DNA of 64,000 nt from JAVJRN01 sp040218415 (GTDB lineage: Bacteria > Bacteroidota > Bacteroidia > Cytophagales > Cyclobacteriaceae), in NCBI GenBank assembly GCA_040218415.1, contig JAVJRN010000021.1, positions 1 through 64,000 on the forward strand. The letters run 5' to 3'. Below are positions 38,101 to 46,243 of the stretch, piece after piece. How positions within the stretch are numbered: position 1 is the stretch's first letter; each line of letters opens with the position of its first letter. Under the pieces are notes generated by a model. That model was given only the letters and a program-made list of their open reading frames with translations. It did not search any database and was not told where the DNA came from. A program made the position numbers and the translations under genes.

Positions 38101-38790
38101 GTAGAAATTACGCCAACCAACTTTGATAAAAACACATCGATCACACTCGTTTTTGATGCAGGTCTTGGCGCTGGAGAATTATCAAATGCTAACTCTGTAT
38201 ACATGCATAGTGGCGTAGTAACGAGAAACACGGATAACCCTGGTGGAAATGACTGGACCAATATTGTGGGTAATTGGGCCGCAGATGATGGTGTTGGTAA
38301 AATGACCAAAGTACCCAACAGCGATACCAAATGGCAACTCACTTTGACTCCATCCGACTATTATGGCTTAGAAGCCAGTCAGGAGATATATTGGTTATCA
38401 ATGGTATTCAGGTCACCTGATGGTAATACCAAAGGAAGTGGATCGATCAATAGCACTTTTGAAAATGGCTTTGTAGCGGATAATGGTGATATATTCATGA
38501 AAGTGACCGGATTAGGTGGAGGAAACAACGGAGGTGGAGACGACCTTTCCACCAATGAGAAGTTCGTGATGAATATTTACCCAAATCCATCTTATGGAGA
38601 ATTGACCATCAATAATCCTACTGGAAAAGATGCAACTGCCAAAATATTCAACGTTTCAGGACACTTCATCAGTGAAAATGCTTTCGGGTCAAGTCTGAAC
38701 CTTGATTTGAGCACATTGGAGTCTGGATTATATTTTATTCAGATCAAATCGGGAGATTTGTCAGAAACTCGAAGGATTATCATTAAATAA
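35131..38790 (+). CDS. Secreted GH13 alpha-amylase family enzyme with T9SS tail
   Basis: A 1219-residue exported enzyme. A signal peptide (1-20, ending SIYAQ) precedes an N-terminal module (about 22-150), a beta-rich segment, a CBM48-like module (about 268-355, YVVGDFTDWN), and the GH13 barrel (about 400-760) with nucleophile Asp563 in RFDLSKG, acid/base Glu610 in ILEHFG and Asp663 in SHDEQR. The N-terminal module recurs twice after the barrel (about 865-980 and 990-1110). The last 75 residues (NIYPNPSYGELTI to RRIIIK) are a type IX secretion sorting domain, so the enzyme is secreted or cell-surface anchored. Probably attacks starch or glycogen. Confidence 0.9.
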   Translation: MKRLSIIMILLLTTSSIYAQMISLTPSDADGNEEVTIIFDATVGNGELVDAEKVYCHLGVITSGPNGTDWQNVVGNWGQDDGIGEMTKVSGEANKWELTLSPSARAYTNTPEGQTIFRLSMVFRSADGAVKGTQVTGDYPWGTVDGNLDNYVDLDVEAYINITAPQFNDAFLVSGDVLEIRGDLSGTASALTIKVTEGGNITTENQTNVSTLSYDYAPAGEGEIVIDVSGVINGISVEASKTVNVSLRNANNVAALPSGVIKGINYDANDDTKVTLVLQAPGKDFIYVVGDFTDWNVSSSYQMNVTPDGELFWLEITGLTAGKEYVFQYWINGTEARVGDSYAEKIADPWNDSFIPDEVYPSSQIPAYDKQEYQIASVLQTAQTPYEWAASESTWKRPKQNELVIYELLVRDFVGSHSYKDLIDSLSYLKGLGINAIELMPIMEFEGNESWGYNPMYFFAPDKFYGTENDLKKFIEAAHQQGIAVILDMVLNHAFGLNPMVKMYWDPSTNTVTDDSPWFNPVATHPFNVGFDFNHESSYTKDFLDTVNHYWINEYHFDGYRFDLSKGFTQVNSGSDVGAWSSYDPSRIALLKRMKNEIRKYDETAYIILEHFGDNQEETELAQNGMIMWRGKGFDYYQAMGGSSSNFAGADVNSHVTFMESHDEQRLLFEAYLTGQSVPGYDTRDTLNALERAKMAAAFFFTLPGPKMLWQFGELGYDIDINFNGRTGNKPLPWGDGNLGYYENEFRQYLLTVYRELLNTRKTYSNLWNSGASNYETKLSGDTKSITIQNSVVDFTIIGNFGLEEASMDPNFSHTGTWYDYFSGDEISVADANAEVTLAIGEFHIYTDSKISDGFDNVIAIYQNPVTISPERFGINDEITITFDATQADPDGTAGLVGASEVLLYSGIVKGTPSNPLSDIVDGGAAGTMTKVSGEANKWEITLTPKDYYGLSDDTNVFKIGMYFKDSNGNLAKGFRGTTIFAAVNPSGNIVEITPTNFDKNTSITLVFDAGLGAGELSNANSVYMHSGVVTRNTDNPGGNDWTNIVGNWAADDGVGKMTKVPNSDTKWQLTLTPSDYYGLEASQEIYWLSMVFRSPDGNTKGSGSINSTFENGFVADNGDIFMKVTGLGGGNNGGGDDLSTNEKFVMNIYPNPSYGELTINNPTGKDATAKIFNVSGHFISENAFGSSLNLDLSTLESGLYFIQIKSGDLSETRRIIIK

Positions 38791-38841
38791 TCCTTCTTGC
38801 TATTTTTGCATTTTTAGGACTAAAAGTATAATAGAGATCGG

Positions 38842-40182
38842 ATGAAGAAATTGATAATGCTGATGCTTGCATCAGCTTACATTTTTAGCGGCTGCAAGGA
38901 AAACACGCAATACTTAGCCACGCTTGAAAACCCAGAGACTTTTCAATCGGCGATGAAGCGGTTGACAGATATCATTGTTTATGACATATTTTCACCGCCA
39001 GTGGCGAGTAGAGTTTATGTTTATCCGAATGTGGCGGCTTATGAAGTTTTGGTGCAAACCAAGAGTTCAAGGTTAAAGTCTTTAAGTGGACAGCTCAATG
39101 GATTCACTTCTCCAGCAGCGCCTGGCGAGCATGTAAATGCCGAGTTAGCAGCTATTCAGGCTTTCCTGAAAGTAGGCAAAACATTTATTTTCTCAGAAGA
39201 TAAAATGGATGCTTTTACTCAGGCATTATATAACAAGCTTGACAATGAAGGTTTGCCAAGTAAGGTTAAAAAAGCCTCACTCGCCTATGGCAATTTGGTT
39301 GCTGATCATGTGTTGGCTTGGGCAGATCAAGATATGTACAAGCAGTCGCGCACTTATCCTAAATATACCGTGCAGAAGGAAACCTTTTTATGGAAACCAA
39401 CACCTCCGGATTATATGGAAGGCATAGAACCTCATTGGAAAATGATCAGACCAATGGTTCTTGATTCGTCCAACCAATTTCCACCAATACCTCCGTTGGA
39501 ATTATCTTTAGAAAAGGACAGTGAATTCTACAAGCAACTTGTAGAAGTCTATGAAGTGGGTAAAGGTTTGTCGCCAGAGCAACGAGGCATTGCCAAGTTT
39601 TGGGATTGTAACCCGTATGTATCGCATCACAGAGGACATGCCATGTTTGCCACGAAAAAGATAACCCCTGGTGGACATTGGATGGGAATCACAGCGATAG
39701 CTACACGCAAAGCCAACGCTGATTTCACAGAAACTGTAGAAGCTTATACGCGGGTGTCCATTTCTCTTTTTGATGCCTTTATCAGCTGCTGGGATGAAAA
39801 ATGGAGAACCTTGGTTGTAAGGCCCGAAACTTTAATCAATCAGTATATGGATGAAGAGTGGGTGCCTTTACTTCAAACACCTCCATTTCCTGAGTATACA
39901 AGTGGACATAGCGTGATCTCAAGAGCGGCGGCCATTACCCTGACTGACTTCTATGGAGAGAGTTTTGCTTTTACAGACACCACCGAAAATGAATATGGCT
40001 TGCCAACACGGAGTTATAATTCTTTCTTGGAAGCTTCCGAAGAAGCGGCTATCAGTAGACTATATGGTGGCATTCACTACATGATGGCTATTGAAAATGG
40101 CGTAGATCAAGGCGAGCGTGTTGGCAAGCACGTGGTAGCCGAATTAAACACGACAGTGGAACCCGGAATCGCACAAAAATGA
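38842..40182 (+). CDS. Vanadium-dependent haloperoxidase-like lipoprotein (PAP2 superfamily)
   Basis: A 446-residue lipoprotein with lipobox IFSGC (Cys18). The C-terminal half carries the vanadate/phosphate site: K and RP in KWRTLVVRPET, SGH in PEYTSGHSVISR, and the last His in RLYGGIHYMMAIE. The superfamily includes bromo- and chloroperoxidases and acid phosphatases that share this site, so either activity is possible. The gene overlaps the trehalase gene by 4 bases (ATGA), so the two are translationally coupled. A direct metabolic link to trehalose is not evident. Confidence 0.8.
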   Translation: MKKLIMLMLASAYIFSGCKENTQYLATLENPETFQSAMKRLTDIIVYDIFSPPVASRVYVYPNVAAYEVLVQTKSSRLKSLSGQLNGFTSPAAPGEHVNAELAAIQAFLKVGKTFIFSEDKMDAFTQALYNKLDNEGLPSKVKKASLAYGNLVADHVLAWADQDMYKQSRTYPKYTVQKETFLWKPTPPDYMEGIEPHWKMIRPMVLDSSNQFPPIPPLELSLEKDSEFYKQLVEVYEVGKGLSPEQRGIAKFWDCNPYVSHHRGHAMFATKKITPGGHWMGITAIATRKANADFTETVEAYTRVSISLFDAFISCWDEKWRTLVVRPETLINQYMDEEWVPLLQTPPFPEYTSGHSVISRAAAITLTDFYGESFAFTDTTENEYGLPTRSYNSFLEASEEAAISRLYGGIHYMMAIENGVDQGERVGKHVVAELNTTVEPGIAQK

Positions 40183-41795
40183 TAAACCCTCCCATGAAAC
40201 ATATTACTAACACAATAATAGCAGGCGCAATCCTGCTATTTTTTTCTTGCGCAACGCCCGAAAATACTTCTGATCAATCGACCCAAAGTAAAGAAAGGTA
40301 TAAGCCTTGGAATGATATCCCTGAACTATTTGAGGTCGTTCAAATGAACGCCATTTTCCCTGATTCGAAGACTTTTGTGGACTACAGTCCCAATAAAGAC
40401 CTATCGGCAATTAGAAAGGCCTACGCACAAGAATCATTAGCCGCGGATTTTGAATTAAGCAGTTTTGTATCGACCCATTTTGATGCGCCACAATCTTACA
40501 ATTTCCCAAAGATGAGCGAAGGAGATATAGTGGCAAATCTTACTAAAAAATGGGATTACCTCACCCGTGAGGCAGCAGATAGTAATGAGTTTTCAACATT
40601 GATCGCCATGCCTTATCAATATGTGGTTCCTGGTGGTCGATTTAGGGAAGTGTATTATTGGGACAGCTACTTCACCATGATAGGTTTGGGCGTTTCCGGG
40701 CGCAATGACCTGATTGCTTCTATGCTCGACAACTTTGCCTTTTTGATAGAAGAAGTGGGCTTTGTTCCGAATGGCAATAGAACATACTATTTAGGGAGAA
40801 GTCAGCCTCCATTTTTCGCCTCCATGGTGGCACTATATGGCAAGCTTACAAGCGACGATCAAATGCTCAAATACCTTCCTGCGATTGAAAAAGAATATAA
40901 CTTTTGGATGTCCGGCGCTGAATTATTGAGTGAGCAAAACAAAACCTCACGTCGCACGGTGTACATCGCCGAAGGTGTCGTGCTGAATAGATATTGGGAT
41001 GACCTTGACTTTCCAAGACCAGAATCGCATCGTGAAGATGTAGAGCTGGCCGAGCATCTCGAAGGTAAAGCGAAAAACAAACTTTATAGAAATCTTAGAG
41101 CTGGAGCTGAGTCTGGTTGGGATTACAGTACCCGTTGGTTTAGTGATAAATCCAAGTTTTCAACCATTCGTACCACAGAAATGATTCCTGTTGATTTGAA
41201 CAGTTTACTCTTTCAGGTCGAAAGCCTTTTGGCTCAATTATATCAAATGAGCGGTGATAAAAATCAATATTTAGCATACACTGATAAAGCCAATAAAAGA
41301 CAAAAAGCCATCAACACTTATTGCTGGAACAATGAGCTAAAAGCTTATACTGACTACTTATTCACGGAAAATACAAGTGCCAGTCAGCTCACCCTTGCAG
41401 GTTACTTTCCACTCTATTTCAAAATAGCTACGGATGAAAAAGCGCAAATACAACTCCAAAAAACCGATCAATTTTTAATGCCTGGCGGCTTAGTAACCAC
41501 CACCATTGAAAGCGGCCAGCAATGGGACGCGCCAAATGGCTGGGCACCTCTGCAGTGGATAGGGATGAAAGGAGCCGCGCATTATGGAGCTAAAGATTTA
41601 GCTGACCAAATTGCCAATCGGTGGATAAGCGTCAATAAAAAGGTCTTTAACAATACCGGAAAGATGATGGAAAAATACAACGTTATGGACACTACCTTGC
41701 TTGCTGGTGGAGGCGAATATCCCACACAGGATGGGTTTGGCTGGTCCAACGGTGTGCTTTTAGGAATGCTCGCAGATGAAGAAGTGGCCTATTAA
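40179..41795 (+). CDS. treA: Alpha,alpha-trehalase (GH37) lipoprotein
   Basis: A 538-residue GH37 trehalase hydrolysing trehalose to two glucose. Signature 1 is GGRFREVYYWDSYF and signature 2 is QWDAPNGWAPLQW. From Met at 40194 a lipoprotein signal ends LLFFSC, placing it outside the cytoplasm; the upstream ATG at 40179 overlaps the preceding stop and adds five residues. Both starts are plausible. Length is that of periplasmic trehalases. It ends the secreted-carbohydrate group 35131-41795. Confidence 0.92.
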   Translation: MINPPMKHITNTIIAGAILLFFSCATPENTSDQSTQSKERYKPWNDIPELFEVVQMNAIFPDSKTFVDYSPNKDLSAIRKAYAQESLAADFELSSFVSTHFDAPQSYNFPKMSEGDIVANLTKKWDYLTREAADSNEFSTLIAMPYQYVVPGGRFREVYYWDSYFTMIGLGVSGRNDLIASMLDNFAFLIEEVGFVPNGNRTYYLGRSQPPFFASMVALYGKLTSDDQMLKYLPAIEKEYNFWMSGAELLSEQNKTSRRTVYIAEGVVLNRYWDDLDFPRPESHREDVELAEHLEGKAKNKLYRNLRAGAESGWDYSTRWFSDKSKFSTIRTTEMIPVDLNSLLFQVESLLAQLYQMSGDKNQYLAYTDKANKRQKAINTYCWNNELKAYTDYLFTENTSASQLTLAGYFPLYFKIATDEKAQIQLQKTDQFLMPGGLVTTTIESGQQWDAPNGWAPLQWIGMKGAAHYGAKDLADQIANRWISVNKKVFNNTGKMMEKYNVMDTTLLAGGGEYPTQDGFGWSNGVLLGMLADEEVAY

Positions 41796-41816
41796 ATAGC
41801 TTAGATTCAACCGAAT

Positions 41817-42350
41817 GTGATCAATTTAGTCAAGAAAATAATCAATGACTTTGAGGAGATACTGACTCCTGTAAGCTATGGAAAAGGCGAAATTATCCAC
41901 AAGTCAAACACTACCTGTAATAAGATTTTTATTGTAAAATCTGGAGTCCTGCGGTCTTTCTATTTTGTTGATTCTAAAGACATAACCGCTCATTTCGCAA
42001 TGGATTATAGTATTATCGGGGCGGTTGATAGTATCATGAAGCAAACGAAAAGTCTTTATAATATTGAAGCGCTTGATGATAGTGAAGTTTTATTAATGGA
42101 CTACCATGAAATGGAGTCTTTTCTGGATGCAAACCCAAGTTTGGAGCGACAGGCAAGACAAGTTTCACAATTTCTTTACCTCGATCTTGTTGAGCGCTTA
42201 GAGGGTATGATGTTTTTGTCCGCCAAAGAAAGATATGACCATCTACTTAGGCGCTATCCAAAAATCACACAACAGGTGAGCCTCGGACACATTGCCTCGT
42301 ACCTTGGAATAACACAAGAAACCTTGAGCAGAATAAGAAGCCTGCAATGA
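41817..42350 (+). CDS. Crp/Fnr family transcriptional regulator
   Basis: A 177-residue regulator with an N-terminal cyclic-nucleotide-type sensor barrel (about 15-110, YGKGEIIHKSNTTCNKIFIV) and a short C-terminal winged helix, GHIASYLGITQETLSRIR, the recognition helix. This short form is common in Bacteroidota. The start is GTG at 41817, since an in-frame ATG is absent; it lies 21 bases after the trehalase stop. The protein ends immediately after the recognition helix. Ligand and targets are unknown; nearest candidates are the membrane and glycosyltransferase genes downstream. Confidence 0.85.
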   Translation: MINLVKKIINDFEEILTPVSYGKGEIIHKSNTTCNKIFIVKSGVLRSFYFVDSKDITAHFAMDYSIIGAVDSIMKQTKSLYNIEALDDSEVLLMDYHEMESFLDANPSLERQARQVSQFLYLDLVERLEGMMFLSAKERYDHLLRRYPKITQQVSLGHIASYLGITQETLSRIRSLQ

Positions 42351-42424
42351 CTTTTTGATCTATGTCAATGCATTTGGTGCACCCGTCGCTTAATTTTAAG
42401 CTTCAGATAGCACAACAAAAAGAC

Positions 42425-42808
42425 ATGAATATTTCTGCTAAAAAACTACTCTTATTAGACGGACTGGGTGCCTTTGCCTCGGCCATTTTGTTAAGTCAAG
42501 TGCTGGCAAGGTTTGATTCGCTGTTTGGCATGCCACGGGGAATTCTTTATTTTTTATCAGGCATTGCAATATGTTTTGCGGTATTCTCACTGACAAGTCA
42601 TGTATATGTTAAAAGTAATTTCAAACTCTCTCTCAGCGTTATTTTTATTGCAAATACATTCTATTGCTTAGCCACCTGTATCCTTATTGGAATCTATTTT
42701 GACCAATTAACATGGCTCGGAATAGCCTATTTTATTGGAGAAATTACCCTCGTTTCTGTACTGATTTATGCTGAAATCCACAAACTGAAACAATTGAGCA
42801 ACAAATGA
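42425..42808 (+). CDS. Four-helix membrane protein
   Basis: From the Met at 42425 this encodes 127 residues; an open frame reaches back to 42362 but the extra 21 residues lack helix character. Hydrophobic helices lie at about 8-27, 37-57, 67-89 and 93-115. I do not recognise the family beyond resembling small uncharacterised integral membrane proteins of Bacteroidota. It follows the Crp/Fnr gene by 74 bases and precedes the glycosyltransferase by 22, so it may belong to their transcript. Confidence 0.55.
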   Translation: MNISAKKLLLLDGLGAFASAILLSQVLARFDSLFGMPRGILYFLSGIAICFAVFSLTSHVYVKSNFKLSLSVIFIANTFYCLATCILIGIYFDQLTWLGIAYFIGEITLVSVLIYAEIHKLKQLSNK

Positions 42809-42830
42809 TTTTGATTAAAATGAGCGCTCA

Positions 42831-44084
42831 ATGAAAATATTACTTACATCAATAGGAACGAGGGGAGACATAGAGCCTTTTCTTGCCGTTGGCGCCATTT
42901 TGCAAAGGAACGGCCATGAAATTATCTATTCGTTTCCTTCACAATTCTCTTCCATCATCCCTGAAAAAGGAAATTTTCATCCCCTTTCACCAAGAGTCAT
43001 TCAACTTATTGAAAGTAAAGAAGGACAGACCGTAATGGGCAAGGCTGGTTGGTGGAAAAAGGCTAAAGCACTAAGCTACTTATATAAGGAAGGTCAGAAA
43101 ATAAATGAAGAACTAATCACCACTCACTATGAAACGGTAAAAGCTGAAAATCCTGACATCATTATTCACAACGCCAAATGCAGTTACCCAACGCTATGGG
43201 GGCTTGACCAAAATAAACCCACCATTTTATTAAGTCCGGTTCCATTTTTCATTCATTCTGTAAAAGGCCATCCACATATCGGGTTCAATAAAAATCTTGG
43301 ATCTTGGATCAATAAATTGACCTATAGTCTGTCAAATTTCGGCTTGACCAAGACTATTTACGATGGGCAGAAATTTCTACCAGAGCGGTTTAACTACTCA
43401 AAGTCCATAATAAAGACAGAGCTATTGACTAAAAAAATCATATTTTCCATTGCTCCAGCGCTTTTCTCAAGACCTGACTATTGGCCAAAAAACGCTCAAG
43501 TACTGGGGTTTAATGAAAGAGAGAAGCCCACAACATGGAAACCAGACAAGTCGCTGGAACAGTTTTTAACAATCCACTCGAAAGTGCTTTTTTTGACTTT
43601 TGGTAGCATGGTCAATTCCAACCCTGAGCAAACATCAAGATGCATCTACCAAGCCTTAGCAGAACTACACATCCCCACCATCGTCAACACAGCTTCAGGT
43701 GGTTTGCTGAAATTGCCAGCATTTAGTAGGAATAAAAACTTCCATTTTGTAGAGAATATTCCTTATCAATGGATCTTTAAAAGAGTATATGCCGTCATTC
43801 ACCACGGTGGCTCTGGCACAACTCATAGTGCTTTGAAACATGGATGTGCCTCTATGATAATTCCACATATTATAGATCAGTTTGGTTGGAGCAGCTTAGT
43901 GCAAGAACTTAAATTAGGTCCCAAAGGGATTTCCATAAATAAAATCTCTACTGACCATTTAAAAAAGCCTATTGAGGCATTGTGGGCGGACGAAACATAT
44001 AAAGAAAATGCGCGAAAGTTAGCTTCCTCTATGTCGAATGAAAATATGGAAGAAAGGCTTTTAGCATTTATTTTTGAAGGATAA
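42831..44084 (+). CDS. Macrolide/sterol-type glycosyltransferase (GT1)
   Basis: A 417-residue GT-B fold glycosyltransferase. The N-terminal LLTSIGTRGDIEPFLAVG (4-21) is characteristic of the sterol and flavonoid 3-glucosyltransferase-like branch. The C-terminal nucleotide-sugar site reads VENIPYQWIFKRV, then AVIHHGGSGTTHSALKHG with the expected His-Gly-Gly. No signal peptide. The acceptor is probably a lipid or small molecule; it cannot be named from sequence. It ends just before an AT-rich hairpin at 44121. Confidence 0.82.
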   Translation: MKILLTSIGTRGDIEPFLAVGAILQRNGHEIIYSFPSQFSSIIPEKGNFHPLSPRVIQLIESKEGQTVMGKAGWWKKAKALSYLYKEGQKINEELITTHYETVKAENPDIIIHNAKCSYPTLWGLDQNKPTILLSPVPFFIHSVKGHPHIGFNKNLGSWINKLTYSLSNFGLTKTIYDGQKFLPERFNYSKSIIKTELLTKKIIFSIAPALFSRPDYWPKNAQVLGFNEREKPTTWKPDKSLEQFLTIHSKVLFLTFGSMVNSNPEQTSRCIYQALAELHIPTIVNTASGGLLKLPAFSRNKNFHFVENIPYQWIFKRVYAVIHHGGSGTTHSALKHGCASMIIPHIIDQFGWSSLVQELKLGPKGISINKISTDHLKKPIEALWADETYKENARKLASSMSNENMEERLLAFIFEG

Positions 44085-44120
44085 TATGTGAAATAATAGT
44101 CGACCCAACTAATCAACACG

Positions 44121-44153
44121 TTTTTTACAAATAAAATTTAAGTCTGTAAAAAA
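44121..44153. terminator. AT-rich hairpin between convergent genes
   Basis: TTTTTTACA (44121-44129) pairs perfectly with TGTAAAAAA (44145-44153) around 15 bases. It sits between the glycosyltransferase (plus) and the SDR gene (minus) and may end both transcripts, though the stem is weak and AT-only at one side. Confidence 0.4.
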
Positions 44154-44284
44154 ACTTGATCATGTCCTTGCTAATGAATTGTCATCGCTTATCCTTCGAG
44201 AATAGTTCTTCTGCTTTTCCTATCAGATGACGCATGCTTATTTACTACATAAGTTATTCCTCTTTTAAAAAGACGAGAAGAAAA

Positions 44285-44929
44285 CTAAATACTCACAAAA
44301 GGCATTTGCTTGGAATAGGTTTCGTCTTCTACCTGTGTCAAAAGAAAATCTGCTAAATCCGCACGACTAATTTTTGAACTTGCATTAACCCCAACCCAAC
44401 CGACGCGGTATTCTCCTTTTCGTGGATCATTTGTGAGTCGTGGGCCTCTTACTATGGTCCAGTTTAAGCCGCTCTTTGCTAAAACTTCATGATGTTTAAT
44501 AGCATCATTTAAAATTTTAGGGACAGCTATTTTCATAATGGTTCTTATGAGTTTATCCGTAAATTTTGGTTGATCCTTTTCTGGAAAAGGCAAACCTCCT
44601 CCGGATAAAGAAATGATCCTATCGATCCTGTTTTGCTTCATCGCAGTGACAATATGCTCGGTTCCATTCGTTTGTAACCACTCTGGAGAGCCTTTCACAT
44701 GACCAAATAGACTCACCACACAATCTGTGTCTGCCAAAAGTTTATTTACATCTTCTTGGTTTAAAACATCTCCCTGATAAACCGAGAGTTTATCGTCAGA
44801 AACATCGAGTTTTGCCTTATCTCGAACCAAGGCTTTTACCTCATAACCCTGCTTGAGAGCAGCGACCAAAAACCTTTTTCCCGTTTGTCCTGTAGCTCCA
44901 AATAATGCTATTTTCTTTCTTAAAATCAT
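44285..44929 (-). CDS. NAD(P)-binding SDR-type oxidoreductase (NmrA-like)
   Basis: A 214-residue Rossmann protein. GATGQTGKRFL (10-20) is the dinucleotide loop; VYQGDVLNQEDV and SGGGLPFP follow in positions typical of atypical short-chain dehydrogenases. Members reduce NAD(P)H-dependent substrates such as flavins or quinones, or act as redox sensors. It overlaps the DsbA-like gene by 4 bases, so both are made from one message under probable HxlR control. Confidence 0.82.
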   Translation of the reverse strand: MILRKKIALFGATGQTGKRFLVAALKQGYEVKALVRDKAKLDVSDDKLSVYQGDVLNQEDVNKLLADTDCVVSLFGHVKGSPEWLQTNGTEHIVTAMKQNRIDRIISLSGGGLPFPEKDQPKFTDKLIRTIMKIAVPKILNDAIKHHEVLAKSGLNWTIVRGPRLTNDPRKGEYRVGWVGVNASSKISRADLADFLLTQVEDETYSKQMPFVSI

Positions 44930-45618
44930 TTGTTCTTAATGGTTAAAAAGTTGTGTTCTAATGTGCTGAGTGGGACATATCCACTGGCTATTTTATAGTA
45001 GTTCCCTGCCGCTTCGATAATTACCGATGGAAATCCAGAGATTCCCAATGCTGCAGATTGTCTAAAATCCTCTTCGGCCCGCTCCACATAAGTTGAATCT
45101 TTCATTTTTATGACAAAGGATGCCGCATCATGGCCAAACTTGGCTGCTATCCGACCGTAAGCCTCTAAGTTTTCCGGCTCCATTCCGTCAAAATAAATCG
45201 CCTTTTGAAGCTCGGAAGCAAACTGGATAACCTTGCTTGAGTCGAGTTCTTTAAAAACAGATAAGGCTATGGCAGGTGGAATAGAGGTAAAAATGGCCTC
45301 TCCGGTAGACAAAGTTTTGGTTAAAAAAGCGTCACCGAATTTTACGCCAGTTGCGTTTTCCACATCTTTATACGCCCTACTTATGTAAGGAGCAACTTCA
45401 CCAATTGGCCCTATTCTATCACCGGTTATCATTCCTCCAGACACCACATCAAAACTGACTTGATCCTTGTATTTTTCTTGAAATTGAGTCATTACAGGCG
45501 AAAAGCCGTAGCACCATCCACAAAGGGCATCATATACATATATTATTTTCATTTCATTTTGAGATTTAACACTTAATACGTTGTGTATATAAATGGCGAT
45601 TAGGAAAGTAATCTTCAT
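44926..45618 (-). CDS. DsbA family thioredoxin-fold protein (FrnE-like)
   Basis: A 230-residue thioredoxin-fold protein with the redox motif CGWC (C33 and C36) inside YDALCGWCYGFSPV, typical of the DsbA/FrnE/2-hydroxychromene-carboxylate isomerase group. A cis-Pro loop is visible as GISGFPSVII. The start at 45618 adds 22 residues that look only weakly like a signal; Met23 (45552) gives the usual FrnE N-terminus and may be the real start. With that start the protein would be cytoplasmic. It is coupled to the SDR gene and divergent from the HxlR regulator. Confidence 0.85.
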   Translation of the reverse strand: MKITFLIAIYIHNVLSVKSQNEMKIIYVYDALCGWCYGFSPVMTQFQEKYKDQVSFDVVSGGMITGDRIGPIGEVAPYISRAYKDVENATGVKFGDAFLTKTLSTGEAIFTSIPPAIALSVFKELDSSKVIQFASELQKAIYFDGMEPENLEAYGRIAAKFGHDAASFVIKMKDSTYVERAEEDFRQSAALGISGFPSVIIEAAGNYYKIASGYVPLSTLEHNFLTIKNK

Positions 45619-45638
45619 CCGTGAATGAATTAATTATC

Positions 45639-45661
45639 CAAAAGTATCTACTTTTAAAGTA
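45639..45661. promoter_or_regulatory. HxlR operator and minus-strand promoter candidate
   Basis: TACTTTTAAAGTA (45649-45661) is a perfect 6-bp dyad around one base in the 79-base divergent gap. It overlaps the region above a minus-strand TACTTTTG box (45646-45639). HxlR-family repressors of the YodB type bind sites of the TACT-AGTA kind, so this is a reasonable operator for autoregulation and control of the DsbA-SDR pair. Confidence 0.5.
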
Positions 45662-45697
45662 CAGTAATAATAAGACAGTACTAACCTTTTTGTAAGT

Positions 45698-46036
45698 ATG
45701 AAAAGTGAAGAATTGAAAGTGACAGCCAGATGTCCAATCAGAACTACGGCTGATTTGCTCAGTGGAAAATGGAAATTACTCATTCTGTTTCAATTAGCTC
45801 CACAGCCTTTGAGACCTTCGGAATTGAAAAGAGTGATCCCTGATATCAGCGAAAAAATGCTGATTCAAGAATTAAAAACACTGTGCGACAATGGTCTTGT
45901 TATTCGTAAAAATTTTGGTGAAGTTCCACCAAAAGTCGTTTATGAATTGACGGCCATTGGACAAAAGATAATGCCCTTGATTGATGAAATGCGAAATTTT
46001 GCCCTCGAATATGAAAACGAGATTAAAGAAGCTTAA
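45698..46036 (+). CDS. HxlR family transcriptional regulator
   Basis: A 112-residue winged-helix regulator: the hallmark CPIRTTADLLSGKWKLLIL (12-30) is followed by the recognition helix in LKRVIPDISEKMLIQELK. A single Cys lies at residue 12, the position used for redox or electrophile sensing in the YodB/HypR branch. It is divergent from a CGWC thioredoxin-fold protein and an SDR enzyme, the kinds of target expected for a thiol-stress sensor. Sensing is inferred from this context. Confidence 0.9.
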   Translation: MKSEELKVTARCPIRTTADLLSGKWKLLILFQLAPQPLRPSELKRVIPDISEKMLIQELKTLCDNGLVIRKNFGEVPPKVVYELTAIGQKIMPLIDEMRNFALEYENEIKEA

Positions 46037-46102
46037 CCACATCAGATATTGCACATAGGAAAATAGATAAGTTAAGTAATCTCCACTCGTTAGTCTTTCG
46101 CG

Positions 46103-46118
46103 CACAGACCTTGTAGAA
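46103..46118 (+). repeat. Repeat C core, copy 1 (left edge of the island)
   Basis: The 16-base word CACAGACCTTGTAGAA differs by one base from words at 51198-51213 and 52173-52188. It lies between the HxlR gene and the restriction gene and may mark the left limit of the accessory island. Confidence 0.4.
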
Positions 46119-46151
46119 ATGTCATTCAATAGATAACAAAAAACGCCCAGC

Positions 46152-46178
46152 TAACAACCACAGCGGTTGCTAGCTAGG
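46152..46178. repeat. Hairpin with GTTAG-type core
   Basis: AGCTAACAACC pairs with GGTTGCTAGCT around loop ACAGC, 11 bp with one mismatch. The GCTAACAACC arm resembles the GGTTGTTAGCG ends seen at 49541-49549 and the GTTAGCG arm at 50457. It lies 70-90 bases above the restriction gene. Confidence 0.5.
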
Positions 46179-46208
46179 CTTTACCCTACATTAGTGGGAA
46201 TGTAAAAA

Positions 46209-46238
46209 TTGGTTTCACGATCTAAAAAGTTACCTTTG
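46209..46238 (+). promoter_or_regulatory. Promoter of the restriction endonuclease gene
   Basis: TTG (46209-46211), 19 bases, then TACCTTTG (46231-46238) is an exact fit to the Bacteroidota promoter. The box ends only 5 bases before the ATG at 46244, so the transcript would be leaderless or nearly so. Confidence 0.65.
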
Positions 46239-46243
46239 ACCTT

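Noticed and set aside
42362..42424. N-terminal extension of the four-helix membrane protein
   Set aside because: The 21 extra residues are polar and unlike the rest; Met at 42425 gives a normal membrane-protein start.
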